Assembly: GCF_001640025.1 (NCBI RefSeq) | Contig: NC_031672.1 | Location: forward strand, 2,976,001 to 3,040,000 | Direction of reading: 5' to 3' | Length of the DNA: 64,000 bases | DNA from: Sugiyamaella lignohabitans | Lineage: Eukaryota > Ascomycota > Dipodascomycetes > Dipodascales > Trichomonascaceae | In this document: piece by piece, positions 10,771-19,421 of the stretch | Layout: each line of letters starts with the position of its first letter | Position numbering within the stretch: the first letter of the stretch is position 1 | Position numbers and translations under genes: made by a program | The notes under the pieces: model-generated | What the model saw: only the letters and a program-made list of their open reading frames with translations | The model's database searches: none | What the model was told of the DNA's origin: nothing

Positions 10771-12030
10771 CCTAATCACTGGAAGTGTCTTATTACAAGT
10801 GGAATTTCTATGGCCGTTTAATTGGTATTGGTTATTGATATCCACAAGTAGAGAACAATGCTATGCCTTTTGACGGATATCTTAATTATAACAAAGCGTG
10901 ATTTGACATACACCAGATCAAGCAGCTGTTGGTTATTTGGTATCTACCTCAGTTCAGGACTGTTCAGGACAATGCTATGAATCATCCACAGTATTTTTCA
11001 AGGCACTGAAAGTTCTTCTATTTGATTTAAGATATTACCCATGGTCTATCTCGTCTATTCGTTGACCCCCACAACCCCCACCACCTTCTCGTCAGCCATA
11101 TTCATACCTACATACACCTATGCTTGTAACAGAGCTCGAAAGCGATATCCACTGAATCTGTGCTCCGAAACCTGTCCGCAACTGGACAGGCGGATATATG
11201 TTCTACTCCAGATTACCAGCGAATCAGATCTTGCGAAAAGATGCATATGTCTTATGGCATCCGAGAATCGAAAATGTGGGGTTGAAGCATGTTATCGTAG
11301 ACCGAATCGGACCAATATCCACAAAAAACAATCATAATTCTAAGGGGACAAGCATCATCGGTAGCAGTGTTATCTAAAGTTTCGGCAGAGAATCATATGA
11401 TACCAAATTGAAAATCCCAGGAACTTTTCAACAGTTCATTTTATTTCAATGGCATCTCTCATTGACTTTACCATACCAACAATGTCACTAATTAATCGCA
11501 ATTATTACTCGTGTTCACGAACTAGTGGTTAAAATTAATTAAACTAGCGCGCTTAGCGCCGCCAACTTTAAATGATGCCGATGGATCAGCGAACAACTCC
11601 GTGTCGGACTGCTTAAGCTCCGATAAACGGCGGACACCGGTCAACACGATGGGTCTCGCAGCATATAAATACTCGATCCCTCGGAGTAGATTATTGCCAG
11701 GCGTTTGGTTTTTATATCCAATTTGACTTGTCATTCTATCCACACTTTCTACAGTCGTTTTCTGGTAGCTTTTACATCATACGCCAACCATTGACTAAAA
11801 CTCTCGTTCAGAGCTTTCTGCTACTCTTTCTCTATTTCTCTAATAGGTCCTGTTTGAGATATTGAATATTCAAGTTCATCCTCATTACCTGTTATTGAAT
11901 CTTTATTTATATCAGGAGTCCAATTCCACTCACTCGCAAGCTTTGTGCCTCAATTGTTGACATTCTCGTCTCAAATCTACTTGACATCACCCATTTCGTT
12001 AACATTTCGTTAATATCCAGCAAACTAACA
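10771..12030. other. Promoter and leader region of the isocitrate dehydrogenase gene
   Basis: About 1.26 kb without a recognisable gene. The part next to the coding start (11750-12030) is pyrimidine-rich and ends in CAAACTAACAATG, typical of a strongly expressed yeast gene. A TATA-like GCATATAAATAC lies at about 11660. Short ORFs at 11041-11337 (plus) and 11522-11743 (minus) look like chance. Confidence 0.5.
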
Positions 12031-13278
12031 ATGACAGTTGCTACTACAGCCACCAAAATCAAAGTTGCCAATCCCATTGTCGAGCTCGATGGTGATGAGA
12101 TGACCAGAGTCATCTGGAAGTCTATTCGTGAAAAGCTCATTCTTCCATACCTTGATGTCGATCTCAAGTACTACGATTTGGGTATTGAGTACCGTGATGA
12201 GACCAACGACCAAGTCACTATTGATGCTGCCAATGCCATTTTGAAGTACCAAGTTGGTGTCAAGTGTGCTACCATCACTCCTGACGAGGCCCGTGTCAAG
12301 GAATTCCACCTCAAGAAGATGTGGCTCTCTCCCAATGGTACCATCCGTAACATTCTTGGTGGTACTGTTTTCCGTGAGCCCATTGTCATTCCTAGAATCC
12401 CTCGTTTGGTTAGTGGCTGGGAAAAGCCAATTATCATTGGTCGTCATGCTCATGGTGATCAATATAAGGCTCAAGATGCTGTTATCAAGGAGGCTGGTAC
12501 TCTTGAATTAGTCTTTACCCCCAAGAATGGCGGTGAGGCCCAAAAGATCAAGGTCTATGAATACAAGGAAGATGGTGGTGTTGCTCTTGCTATGTACAAC
12601 ACTGACGAGTCCATTCGTGGCTTTGCTCATGCTTCTTTTAAATTGGCTCTTGAGAAGGAGTTGCCTCTTTACATGTCTACTAAGAACACTATTCTTAAAA
12701 AGTACGATGGTCGTTTCAAGGATATCTTCAACGAGCTTTACGAGACTACTTACAAGAAGGAGTTCGAGGCCAAGAAGATCTGGTACGAGCACCGTTTGAT
12801 CGATGATATGGTCGCCCAAATGATCAAGTCGAGTGGTGGTTATATCATGGCTCTCAAGAACTATGACGGTGATGTTCAATCTGACATTGTTGCTCAAGGT
12901 TTCGGTTCTTTGGGTCTTATGACTTCTGTTCTTATTACTCCTGATGGCAAGACTTTCGAGTCCGAGGCTGCTCACGGAACTGTCACCCGTCATTACAGAC
13001 AATATCAGCAAGGAAAGGAGACCTCTACCAACTCCATTGCTTCTATCTTTGCTTGGACTCGTGGTATCATTCAACGTGGTAAACTCGACAATACTCCTGA
13101 TGTTGTCAAGTTCGGTGAGGCCCTCGAGAAGGCCACTGTCGACACTGTCCAAGTTGACGGCATCATGACCAAGGATCTTGCTCTCGCCTGTGGCAAGACT
13201 GACAGATCCAGCTATGTTCTCACTGAGGAGTTCATTGACGCCGTTTCCTCGCGTTTCAAGAAGACCTTCTCCTCTTAA
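12031..13278 (+). CDS. IDP2: NADP-dependent isocitrate dehydrogenase (cytosolic type)
   Basis: A 415-residue eukaryotic NADP-ICDH (Idp2 is 412). It converts isocitrate plus NADP+ to 2-oxoglutarate, CO2 and NADPH. Visible family signatures are [13 protein letters not shown] at the start, the substrate loop [18 protein letters not shown] (about 95-112), GRHAHGDQY, and the metal/substrate segment [19 protein letters not shown] with [18 protein letters not shown]. No mitochondrial presequence is apparent, and the end (KKTFSS) is not a PTS1 peroxisomal signal, so I infer a cytosolic enzyme. Codon choice is strongly biased, suggesting high expression. A solitary GC-hairpin half-element begins 55 bp after the stop. 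The gene is convergent with the small mitochondrial protein gene. Confidence 0.95.
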   Translation: MTVATTATKIKVANPIVELDGDEMTRVIWKSIREKLILPYLDVDLKYYDLGIEYRDETNDQVTIDAANAILKYQVGVKCATITPDEARVKEFHLKKMWLSPNGTIRNILGGTVFREPIVIPRIPRLVSGWEKPIIIGRHAHGDQYKAQDAVIKEAGTLELVFTPKNGGEAQKIKVYEYKEDGGVALAMYNTDESIRGFAHASFKLALEKELPLYMSTKNTILKKYDGRFKDIFNELYETTYKKEFEAKKIWYEHRLIDDMVAQMIKSSGGYIMALKNYDGDVQSDIVAQGFGSLGLMTSVLITPDGKTFESEAAHGTVTRHYRQYQQGKETSTNSIASIFAWTRGIIQRGKLDNTPDVVKFGEALEKATVDTVQVDGIMTKDLALACGKTDRSSYVLTEEFIDAVSSRFKKTFSS

Positions 13279-13332
13279 ATATTTTTGTGAATAATATAAT
13301 GGACAATGCCTTTTATTTTGCTGTCCCCGATC

Positions 13333-13393
13333 TGCCTCCGGCGGCTGGGGCTCCGCCCCAGACCCCGCTGCTCCTCTCGCTGCGCTCGAGTCG
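13333..13393 (+). repeat. GC-hairpin half-element (solo), 3' of IDP2
   Basis: Head TGCCTCCGG, core hairpin CTGGGGCTCCGCCCCAG, then the tail ending in CTGCGCTCGAGTCG. The head faces the IDP2 stop codon, 55 bp away. Confidence 0.9.
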
Positions 13394-13485
13394 GCCGTCT
13401 AGGGACCAGAGTAACTTGGATATGTGTGAGCTGGTTTTCATGTTGAGTTAACAGAGATGTGAATAAATACAGATCATTAGAAATG

Positions 13486-13765
13486 CTATTTTGACTCGGG
13501 AGAGGAGTCTGTAAGGGCAACTTTTGTACCCTTGAGAACGCCGAATGTTATGAGTGACAGACCAATCACTTTGACCAACGGTTTGCCAAACTGGATATAG
13601 AATGCTGCCTGGAATATTGTCAGTACCAGTGTGAGACTCAATTGATCACAATTAGAAACTTACATGCTTGGAGGGACCCTCAGGATGCTGTGAACTACTG
13701 TAAAATCTTGCACTTTGAAAACGCGGCCCCGCAGTCCTTGACAACCTTCTGTAAATCTGAATCAT
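13486..13765 (-). CDS. Small mitochondrial single-span membrane protein, two coding exons
   Basis: Exons 13765-13664 and 13608-13486 join to 74 residues. Donor GTAAGT and acceptor TTCCAG; the reading frame runs through the junction in phase 0. The N-terminus MIQIYRRLSRTAGPRFQSAR plus FYSSS is a classic mitochondrial presequence. The mature part has one hydrophobic span, FGKPLVKVIGLSLITFGVLKG. Size and shape suggest an inner-membrane subunit or assembly factor of a respiratory complex or the ATP synthase, but I do not recognise the family. A further upstream intron (donor near 13865, acceptor near 13814) seems to lie in the leader; its splicing would create an in-frame ATG across the junction, 16 codons upstream. 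The gene sits between two inverted hairpin half-elements (13333 and 14231). Confidence 0.65.
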
Positions 13766-14947
13766 TGTATCCGTAGTAGCTACAATGGCTTCTGCCCGTT
13801 GAATAATACCCACTGCAAATTCCACTCAGATTAGACTTTTGTCCAACTTCTTCCAAGGCAAACTTACTCGAATCAAGTGGTGATGTTGATACGCTGAGCC
13901 GCGATCCGCCAAATTGACATTTCCCACGCAGATCACTGCCAACTTAGGCCAGGGGTAGAACCACAAAACCGAGTCTTTCAGTTTCAGTTATAAAATAATC
14001 TATCAATATCACTTGATTATTCGCTCGGTCTATGACTCGTTCCAACAAAGACTCATCTGTGTAGTTTCTGGAATACTACTTACCGAGCGGTGTACATAAC
14101 CGCCCCCGTTGCATATTTTATCGCACCTCAACTTCTGATAATAATGACTAACCATCCCAAATTCCGGTTCTCATGATTCGACCATGGTCTTTAGACCCGG
14201 AAAAAAGTCCGGTCCGGCCCCCAACGGTGACTCCTGCGAAGCAGGAGCAACGGGATCTGGGGCGGAGCCCCAGCCGCCGGAGGCAGGTAGGGGTAGACCC
14301 ATATATATTGCAAGCTGGAGAAGATCAGGCAACCGGATTCAATGTAACATGTGCCAGGCTGACTAGGTACAAGGGCCAAGTTAAGCGTTTGACCTGATAA
14401 GGTTAAGGTTGGGCTAGGGCGGAGGTCGGAGTCCGGTTTAGTCACCGGCGTGGGATGCAGGACTGAATATGTTCAGGAAACGTCTGGGGGTTCGTAACCA
14501 GCCTGTTTTAGCGAACAAAGATAGCACAAGAATTCAAGAGGTTATGAAGGGTAGATTCTGGCAATCAGAGACCGCATACATGCAAAGGAAGTGGGAATCA
14601 TGAGACATTTATGACAGTCAGTTTTGATTGTGACTGTGAAGGATATGCAACAATTAATATAATTGTGCAGCAAAGCAGTGGAAAATCTCGCCTAAACCGT
14701 TAAGATCGCACTTATCTTGCAGAGAAAACCCCCACACATGTGCTTTACGAGTCCATTACGGCATTGCATCAGCACTGGCGTCGGTGCTGAATGGGTGGAT
14801 TTTGGGTCAGAATGGGGGGGTGCTTTTTTCTTTCTCTTCTTTTGTTTCTTCCCTTTACCTATATTTGATAGATTATTACTTAGACAGGTCGGCAATAGAA
14901 TCATCTCCATTAATGGAAAGAGAATATTCTTTTCGTTCCAAGCCATT
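13766..14947. other. Divergent promoter region with one hairpin half-element
   Basis: Upstream DNA shared by the minus-strand mitochondrial protein gene and the plus-strand DMT transporter. It holds a candidate 5' leader intron of the former (about 13815-13865), the half-element at 14231-14285 and a T-rich tract (14822-14860). No other gene was seen. Confidence 0.5.
14231..14285 (-). repeat. GC-hairpin half-element (solo), CTCCTGC-tail variant
   Basis: On the plus strand it reads from the tail hairpin CTCCTGCGAAGCAGGAG to the head CCGGAGGCA. The core is slightly altered (GGGATCTGG in place of GGGGTCTGG). Confidence 0.85.
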
Positions 14948-16390
14948 ATGAAAGTATCTACAGAGGTCGAAGCTCGGCCGTTGCTCAACGGAGATGATAC
15001 ACCATCATCATCAGTTCCGAACAGCCCTGTTACCAACGCTAAAAATCTCATAAAAACCAAAGATCGGATTATAGACAATACCTCGAGGACAAATCTCGAT
15101 GCCATTTTGCAACAACTAGAAGAGGGAGGGGGTAGTCGGTCCCCCAGTATAGACTTTAGTCGAGGAGATGTGGAATTAGGTGCTGATAGTAACTTGAAGG
15201 AGTATATCTTGACTAAGAGAACAAGCATACGAGCCAAAGTTGTGGAAATTAAGAATAGTCTGATCCATCAGAACACAGGTATCAAGCTCATGATGGCGGC
15301 TCAGATATTTGGGTCCGGTATGGCCGCAACCACTCGTCTGTTAGAAACCTCAACCGAACCTCCATTCAAACCATCTCAAGTTTTGTTTGCTCGAATGAGT
15401 ATAACATACGCTTGCTGTTTGGGGTATATGTTTTATAAGAGAGTGCCAGATCCTATTCTCGGTCCAAAGGGTGTACGCTTTTTGCTGTGTTTGAGAGGAT
15501 TTTTTGGATTTTTCGGAGTATTTGGGTTCTATCATGCTCTGATATACCTGGACTTGTCGGATGCCACGGTGATTGGGTTTCTTTGTCCGTGCGTCACCGG
15601 GTTTCTAGCATGGATATTTTTAGGTGAGGAATTTGGTTCTGTCGAGATAAAAGTGGGCATTGCTTCGCTGTTCGGAGTTATCGTAATTGCTCGGCCGACA
15701 TTTTTAATGGCAATCTTCAGCAATGGAGAGAGCAGTGATACTAGTACAGGCTCGGACGGAATCTCATCAGCTGGTCGTTTGTTTGGAGTTGCCATGTCTC
15801 TAGTCGGTGTTCTAGCATCAGCATTGACATTTGTAGTCATTCGAAAGATAGGAGACCGGGCACATTCGTTAATGTCAGTATCATATTTTGCTCTGTGGTG
15901 TGTTATTGTGTCGAGTTTAGCACTGATATTCATGCCTGGTGAGAGTCTGGTATTGCCACAAAACATGAAGCAGTGGGGACTCCTACTTGCGCTAGGAATG
16001 TTTGGATTCATATTCCAGTTTATGATGACAGCCGCCATTCAGCGAGAGAGCGCAGCGGTTGTCACCTCAATCAATTATACCGGAATCCTGTGGGCTCTAT
16101 TATGGGAAAGAGTAATCTGGGGACATGTCCCCGATTTGTTATCGTGGGTCGGCGGCTCATTCATTCTCTGTAGCGCCATCTGGATGGCATATAAAAAGTA
16201 CCACATGGCCAAAGCCAAGGAAATCCTGAAAGAAATCTCCGAAGACTACTCCTACGAGCTGCGAGACAACTACGATAACGAACCAGATGCCCAAGAAATA
16301 ATGGTTATAGACGAGGACGAAGACGACGAAGCCATCGAACTCCCGGTGGCCAGCACCCTATCTGACGTCTCACCAGCACCAAAGTCGTGA
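14948..16390 (+). CDS. DMT-superfamily (EamA) membrane transporter, YPL264C/YMR253C-like
   Basis: 480 residues from the ATG at 14948. The frame is open further upstream, but the extension is unlike the family. A hydrophilic N-terminus of about 120 residues (MKVSTEVEARPLLNG) precedes about ten hydrophobic spans in two EamA repeats. The first repeat includes FFGFFGVFGFYHALIYLDLSDATVIGF with CPCVTGFLAWIFLGEEF; the second ends with the matching INYTGILWALLWERVIWGHVPDLLSWVGG. The tail is acidic (DEDEDDEAIELP). Relatives in yeasts are uncharacterised drug/metabolite-type carriers, so the substrate is unknown. A complete composite hairpin unit begins 71 bp after the stop codon. Confidence 0.8.
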   Translation: MKVSTEVEARPLLNGDDTPSSSVPNSPVTNAKNLIKTKDRIIDNTSRTNLDAILQQLEEGGGSRSPSIDFSRGDVELGADSNLKEYILTKRTSIRAKVVEIKNSLIHQNTGIKLMMAAQIFGSGMAATTRLLETSTEPPFKPSQVLFARMSITYACCLGYMFYKRVPDPILGPKGVRFLLCLRGFFGFFGVFGFYHALIYLDLSDATVIGFLCPCVTGFLAWIFLGEEFGSVEIKVGIASLFGVIVIARPTFLMAIFSNGESSDTSTGSDGISSAGRLFGVAMSLVGVLASALTFVVIRKIGDRAHSLMSVSYFALWCVIVSSLALIFMPGESLVLPQNMKQWGLLLALGMFGFIFQFMMTAAIQRESAAVVTSINYTGILWALLWERVIWGHVPDLLSWVGGSFILCSAIWMAYKKYHMAKAKEILKEISEDYSYELRDNYDNEPDAQEIMVIDEDEDDEAIELPVASTLSDVSPAPKS

Positions 16391-16460
16391 TACAATGCAT
16401 TTACTTACTTTATATATATTTATATTCAATTCATTCGCTCTTTACACAGGGGAGACGGAA

Positions 16461-16599
16461 CTGCCTCCGGCTGCTGGGGCTCTGCCCCAGACCCCGTGGC
16501 TCCTGCTTCGCAGGAGATTGCTGGGACCGTATACGCCCGAGTCGAGCGCAGAGAGAGGAGCCACGGGGTCTGGGGCAGAGCCCCAGCTGCCGGAGGCAG
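16461..16599. repeat. Composite GC-hairpin unit (two inverted halves), 3' of the DMT gene
   Basis: Plus half 16461-16516 with tail CTCCTGCTTCGCAGGAG; a short spacer containing GCTGGGACCGT; then minus half 16538-16599 with the CTCGAG-type tail. Heads TGCCTCCGG face outward. Total about 139 bp. Confidence 0.93.
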
Positions 16600-16752
16600 T
16601 CCGTCCCCCCTGAGTTCATGCAGGGTCCACCAGGAGTGCATGCGGCATCAAATGTGCCTTACAGATGAGCGAAGGCAGATCTTCGTAACATCATCACCCG
16701 GTGGGGTTCTTTGCTGCTCAATTGATTCAACAAGCAACAAATAATTGGTAAT

Positions 16753-17472
16753 ATGGATTGTCGAAACGAAGACCACGATGACCATGGTCACGGCCATGGC
16801 GGACATGGACACGGCCATGATCACGATCACGATCACGTTCCTCCTCCAGACACAAATGCAGTCCAGTCTCTGTATCAGACTATCAACCATGACCACATAG
16901 TCACCCTCAATGAGAGTACTGTGGACTCTGGTAAAGAGGTTTTTAAGGAATGGGAGAAGAGATTGGATGTTTCTAAGATCCTGGAATCTGATGTAGACGA
17001 ACAATTGCTCATTCACGTACCATTCACAGGCCTGGTCCGACTTCATTCACTGCTAATTAGGACTACTAGTGACGACTACGCTCCAAAGACAATTAAATTA
17101 TTTAAAAACCGTGAGGATCTGGACTTTTCTACTGCGTCGGATCTGACTCCTACTGCTGCTTTCACACATCCATATGGCGTTGGTGGCGACGAGTCAGTGG
17201 AGTTAGAAGCCAGCAGCAACCGGACCATGGACGAAGAGGGCATTGCCGAGTACGCAGTCAACCGGGCCCATTTCTCGAACCTCACGAGCCTGACGCTTTT
17301 CATTGAAGACAACCACGGCGAGGACACCACCAAAATCCTCTACATTGGACTCCGTGGCGAATGGTCCAAAATGTCCCGAGCTCCTGTCGTGACCATGTAC
17401 GAGGCAGCTGCCAATCCCCGCGACCACAAAAACCTCGTCCCTGGCGAGCACTACGTATCCGAGAACCCGTAG
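16753..17472 (+). CDS. PITH-domain protein (PITHD1-like)
   Basis: 239 residues. The N-terminus is a His/Gly/Asp-rich segment (HGHGGHGHGHDHDHDH), also found in milder form in animal PITHD1. A full PITH domain follows (about 35-215): LNESTVDSGKEVFKEWEKR, ESDVDEQLLIHVPFTG, a variable loop, then DTTKILYIGLRGEWSKMSR and YEAAANPRDHK. PITH domains are found in thioredoxin-like TXNL1, which binds the proteasome, and in stand-alone PITHD1; the biochemical role of the stand-alone form is poorly defined. The His-rich tail could bind metal ions (inference). A composite hairpin unit starts only 29 bp after the stop. Confidence 0.88.
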   Translation: MDCRNEDHDDHGHGHGGHGHGHDHDHDHVPPPDTNAVQSLYQTINHDHIVTLNESTVDSGKEVFKEWEKRLDVSKILESDVDEQLLIHVPFTGLVRLHSLLIRTTSDDYAPKTIKLFKNREDLDFSTASDLTPTAAFTHPYGVGGDESVELEASSNRTMDEEGIAEYAVNRAHFSNLTSLTLFIEDNHGEDTTKILYIGLRGEWSKMSRAPVVTMYEAAANPRDHKNLVPGEHYVSENP

Positions 17473-17500
17473 TCACTAAATTGTGTGTTTATTAGGGTGC

Positions 17501-17639
17501 TGCCTCCGGCGGCTGGGGCGTTGCCCCAGACCCCATTTGCTCCTGCTTCGCAGGAGTTACAGTGGGATCTCGTCGTCCGACTCGAGAGGAGCGAGAGGAG
17601 CAGCGGGGTCTGGGGCGGAGCCCCAGCCGACGGAAGCAG
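17501..17639. repeat. Composite GC-hairpin unit, 3' of the PITH gene
   Basis: Plus half 17501-17556, with the core stem CTGGGGC/GCCCCAG kept but the loop changed to GTT, and tail CTCCTGCTTCGCAGGAG. The minus half is 17578-17639, with a diverged head (CCGACGGAAGCA) and a small insertion in the tail. It lies between convergent genes. Confidence 0.9.
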
Positions 17640-17750
17640 GCCACGACAGATTCAACAGAAATACAGCTTCATTAGATTCGTAAATCGTACACAAAACAAC
17701 ATAAGGACAAAGTGGTGGGTTATATAAATAAAGTAAAAGGTATCACATGT

Positions 17751-19337
17751 TTAGTGGAACTGCAGGGTCGAGTAGGGTCCGTCTGGGGCGTACTGGACTC
17801 TGCGGGGTGGTCTTGTCACGCTTGGTGGTGGTGCTCCTTGCAGTGGTGGAGGTTCGGTGACAGTTGGTGCTGGAGGGGGAGCAGGGGTTTCGGCAGGAGT
17901 TTGTTGTTGTTGGCCGTGAGAAAAGAACATGCGGGACAGGAAAGTTCGTGGCATGCGGAGTGGCGTCTCGGGAGGAAGGTTGGCTTCGATATCGCGACGG
18001 TCTTGCTCGGCTGCTGAATCGCTCTCGCCAGTTCGATCGGCTCCGGTACCGGCAGCAGCTCCTAGTTCCGCTTGTTGGGCAGCAGTCTCTTGTCGGTATC
18101 GGGCAGACGAAAAGTCCATTTTACACAGGGGACAACTGGCTCGTCGTGTCGTCAGCCAGGGCGTAATACATTCGTCGTGGAACACGTGGTTACAGCCAAG
18201 TGCTCGAATGTCGTGGTCTGGTTCTATAGAGTCCAGACAAACGGCACAAACATCACCGGATTCGGTGTTGTCTGGTGAAAAATGTGAATGTACACTTTCA
18301 TCGTCGCCGTGCTCATGTTCGTGTTCGTCGTCATGGTCGTTCTCTGTTTTGTTTTCTGTATCAGTAGGTGGAACAATTTGGTTATCGTCATGGGGATTTG
18401 AGGAAGAGGTGGTTGGGATAGCCTCCGGATCAGACTCATCGTCAGTGTCTTGGTGGTTTATAGTAGCAACAGATTGTTGACGAACAGGTTTAGGCTCTCC
18501 ATCTGTGGACACTGTGACTTGAGGTTCAGCTTTCTTTGATTCAGGTTTGGCTTCGGAGGTGCTGGTGGCTGTCATTATCGTTACATGTTTTGACTCGTCA
18601 GTCGATGGTGTTTCTTGTCGTTCTCGAATGCTTTCTACAATACCGCCGTCGATACTGGCTCTTCGGCTTTGAGCTGCCAAATCTGTTATATCGCGTGATC
18701 CATTATCGACACTGGGTCGAGAACTAGAATGGCCATTATTTACATGAACAGAAGTAACCTCTGCCATTTCATCCTCTGTTCCAGTAGTTGCCTCGACGAT
18801 GCTGGCGGGTCTTGAATTGGCAATCGCGGCATTGTGAGAAATACCTCCTTCTGTTGACAACCCAAGCTTTTCACGCTCTGCTCCCCATACTTTATACTTT
18901 TGAACAGGAAATCGTTCATTCAGCTCTTCAAACTTCATTAATCGACGCTCTCTACGTCTTCTGCGACTGAACTCTGGTGCAAGTAATGGGTTCATGTAAA
19001 AACCTATATCATCGCCTGTAAATGAATCTTCGTCAGGAATCTCGCCTCTAGCAATCATGGCATTTCTACGACGAGCTCGGAAACAGTACTTGAGTCCCAA
19101 AACGACCCAGATATTCGTAAACACTATACCCAAACCAAGGGCAATAAAATACAAGAAAGGTGTTTGTGATGAGCTATCGCCTCCTGAACCAGATGTTTGC
19201 GAAGCAGACGCTGTCGAAGTCAAGGAGGCTGAAGCATGAGCAGAAGTCGTAGCAGCAGCTGTTATTGAACTAGTAACTGCACTGGCAGTCGAATCCACTG
19301 CTCTCTGTACGAGAACCAATGTCGATGGTATTGACAT
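17751..19337 (-). CDS. Membrane-anchored RING-H2 protein, probable E3 ubiquitin ligase
   Basis: 528 residues from the ATG at 19337. The frame is open to 19421, but the shorter start is favoured. A Ser/Thr/Ala-rich N-terminus of about 60 residues precedes one transmembrane span (FLYFIALGLGIVFTNIWVVL, residues about 61-85), then a basic cytosolic stretch (RARRRN) and a long low-complexity region with an acidic/His run (DHDDEHEHEHGDDE). A RING-H2 finger follows (about 363-405): CAVCL..I, then GCNHVFHDECITPWL and CPLCK, with all eight zinc ligands. The C-terminus is Pro-rich. The layout resembles fungal single-pass RING ligases acting in Golgi, vacuole or endosome quality control. The substrate is unknown. 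Confidence 0.82.
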   Translation of the reverse strand: MSIPSTLVLVQRAVDSTASAVTSSITAAATTSAHASASLTSTASASQTSGSGGDSSSQTPFLYFIALGLGIVFTNIWVVLGLKYCFRARRRNAMIARGEIPDEDSFTGDDIGFYMNPLLAPEFSRRRRRERRLMKFEELNERFPVQKYKVWGAEREKLGLSTEGGISHNAAIANSRPASIVEATTGTEDEMAEVTSVHVNNGHSSSRPSVDNGSRDITDLAAQSRRASIDGGIVESIRERQETPSTDESKHVTIMTATSTSEAKPESKKAEPQVTVSTDGEPKPVRQQSVATINHQDTDDESDPEAIPTTSSSNPHDDNQIVPPTDTENKTENDHDDEHEHEHGDDESVHSHFSPDNTESGDVCAVCLDSIEPDHDIRALGCNHVFHDECITPWLTTRRASCPLCKMDFSSARYRQETAAQQAELGAAAGTGADRTGESDSAAEQDRRDIEANLPPETPLRMPRTFLSRMFFSHGQQQQTPAETPAPPPAPTVTEPPPLQGAPPPSVTRPPRRVQYAPDGPYSTLQFH

Positions 19338-19421
19338 TTTGAAAAAAGCAGATGTAACAAGGCTAGTAGCCAAATGCGAAAGTGAACTGAAATGAAATAA
19401 TAAACAAGAAGAAAATATCAA

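Noticed and set aside
10685..10873. 62-codon hydrophobic plus-strand ORF
   Set aside because: It overlaps the ACP-like relic in another frame, and its hydrophobicity comes from T-rich DNA.
12025..13168. Long antisense and alternative-frame ORFs inside the isocitrate dehydrogenase gene
   Set aside because: They are shadows of a strongly codon-biased gene. The sense frame is a complete, conserved enzyme.
16395..16668. Overlapping ORFs in several frames across the hairpin unit
   Set aside because: They encode only the repeat ([20 protein letters not shown] and [11 protein letters not shown] phrases in all frames). The same phrases recur at every element, so they are translation artefacts.
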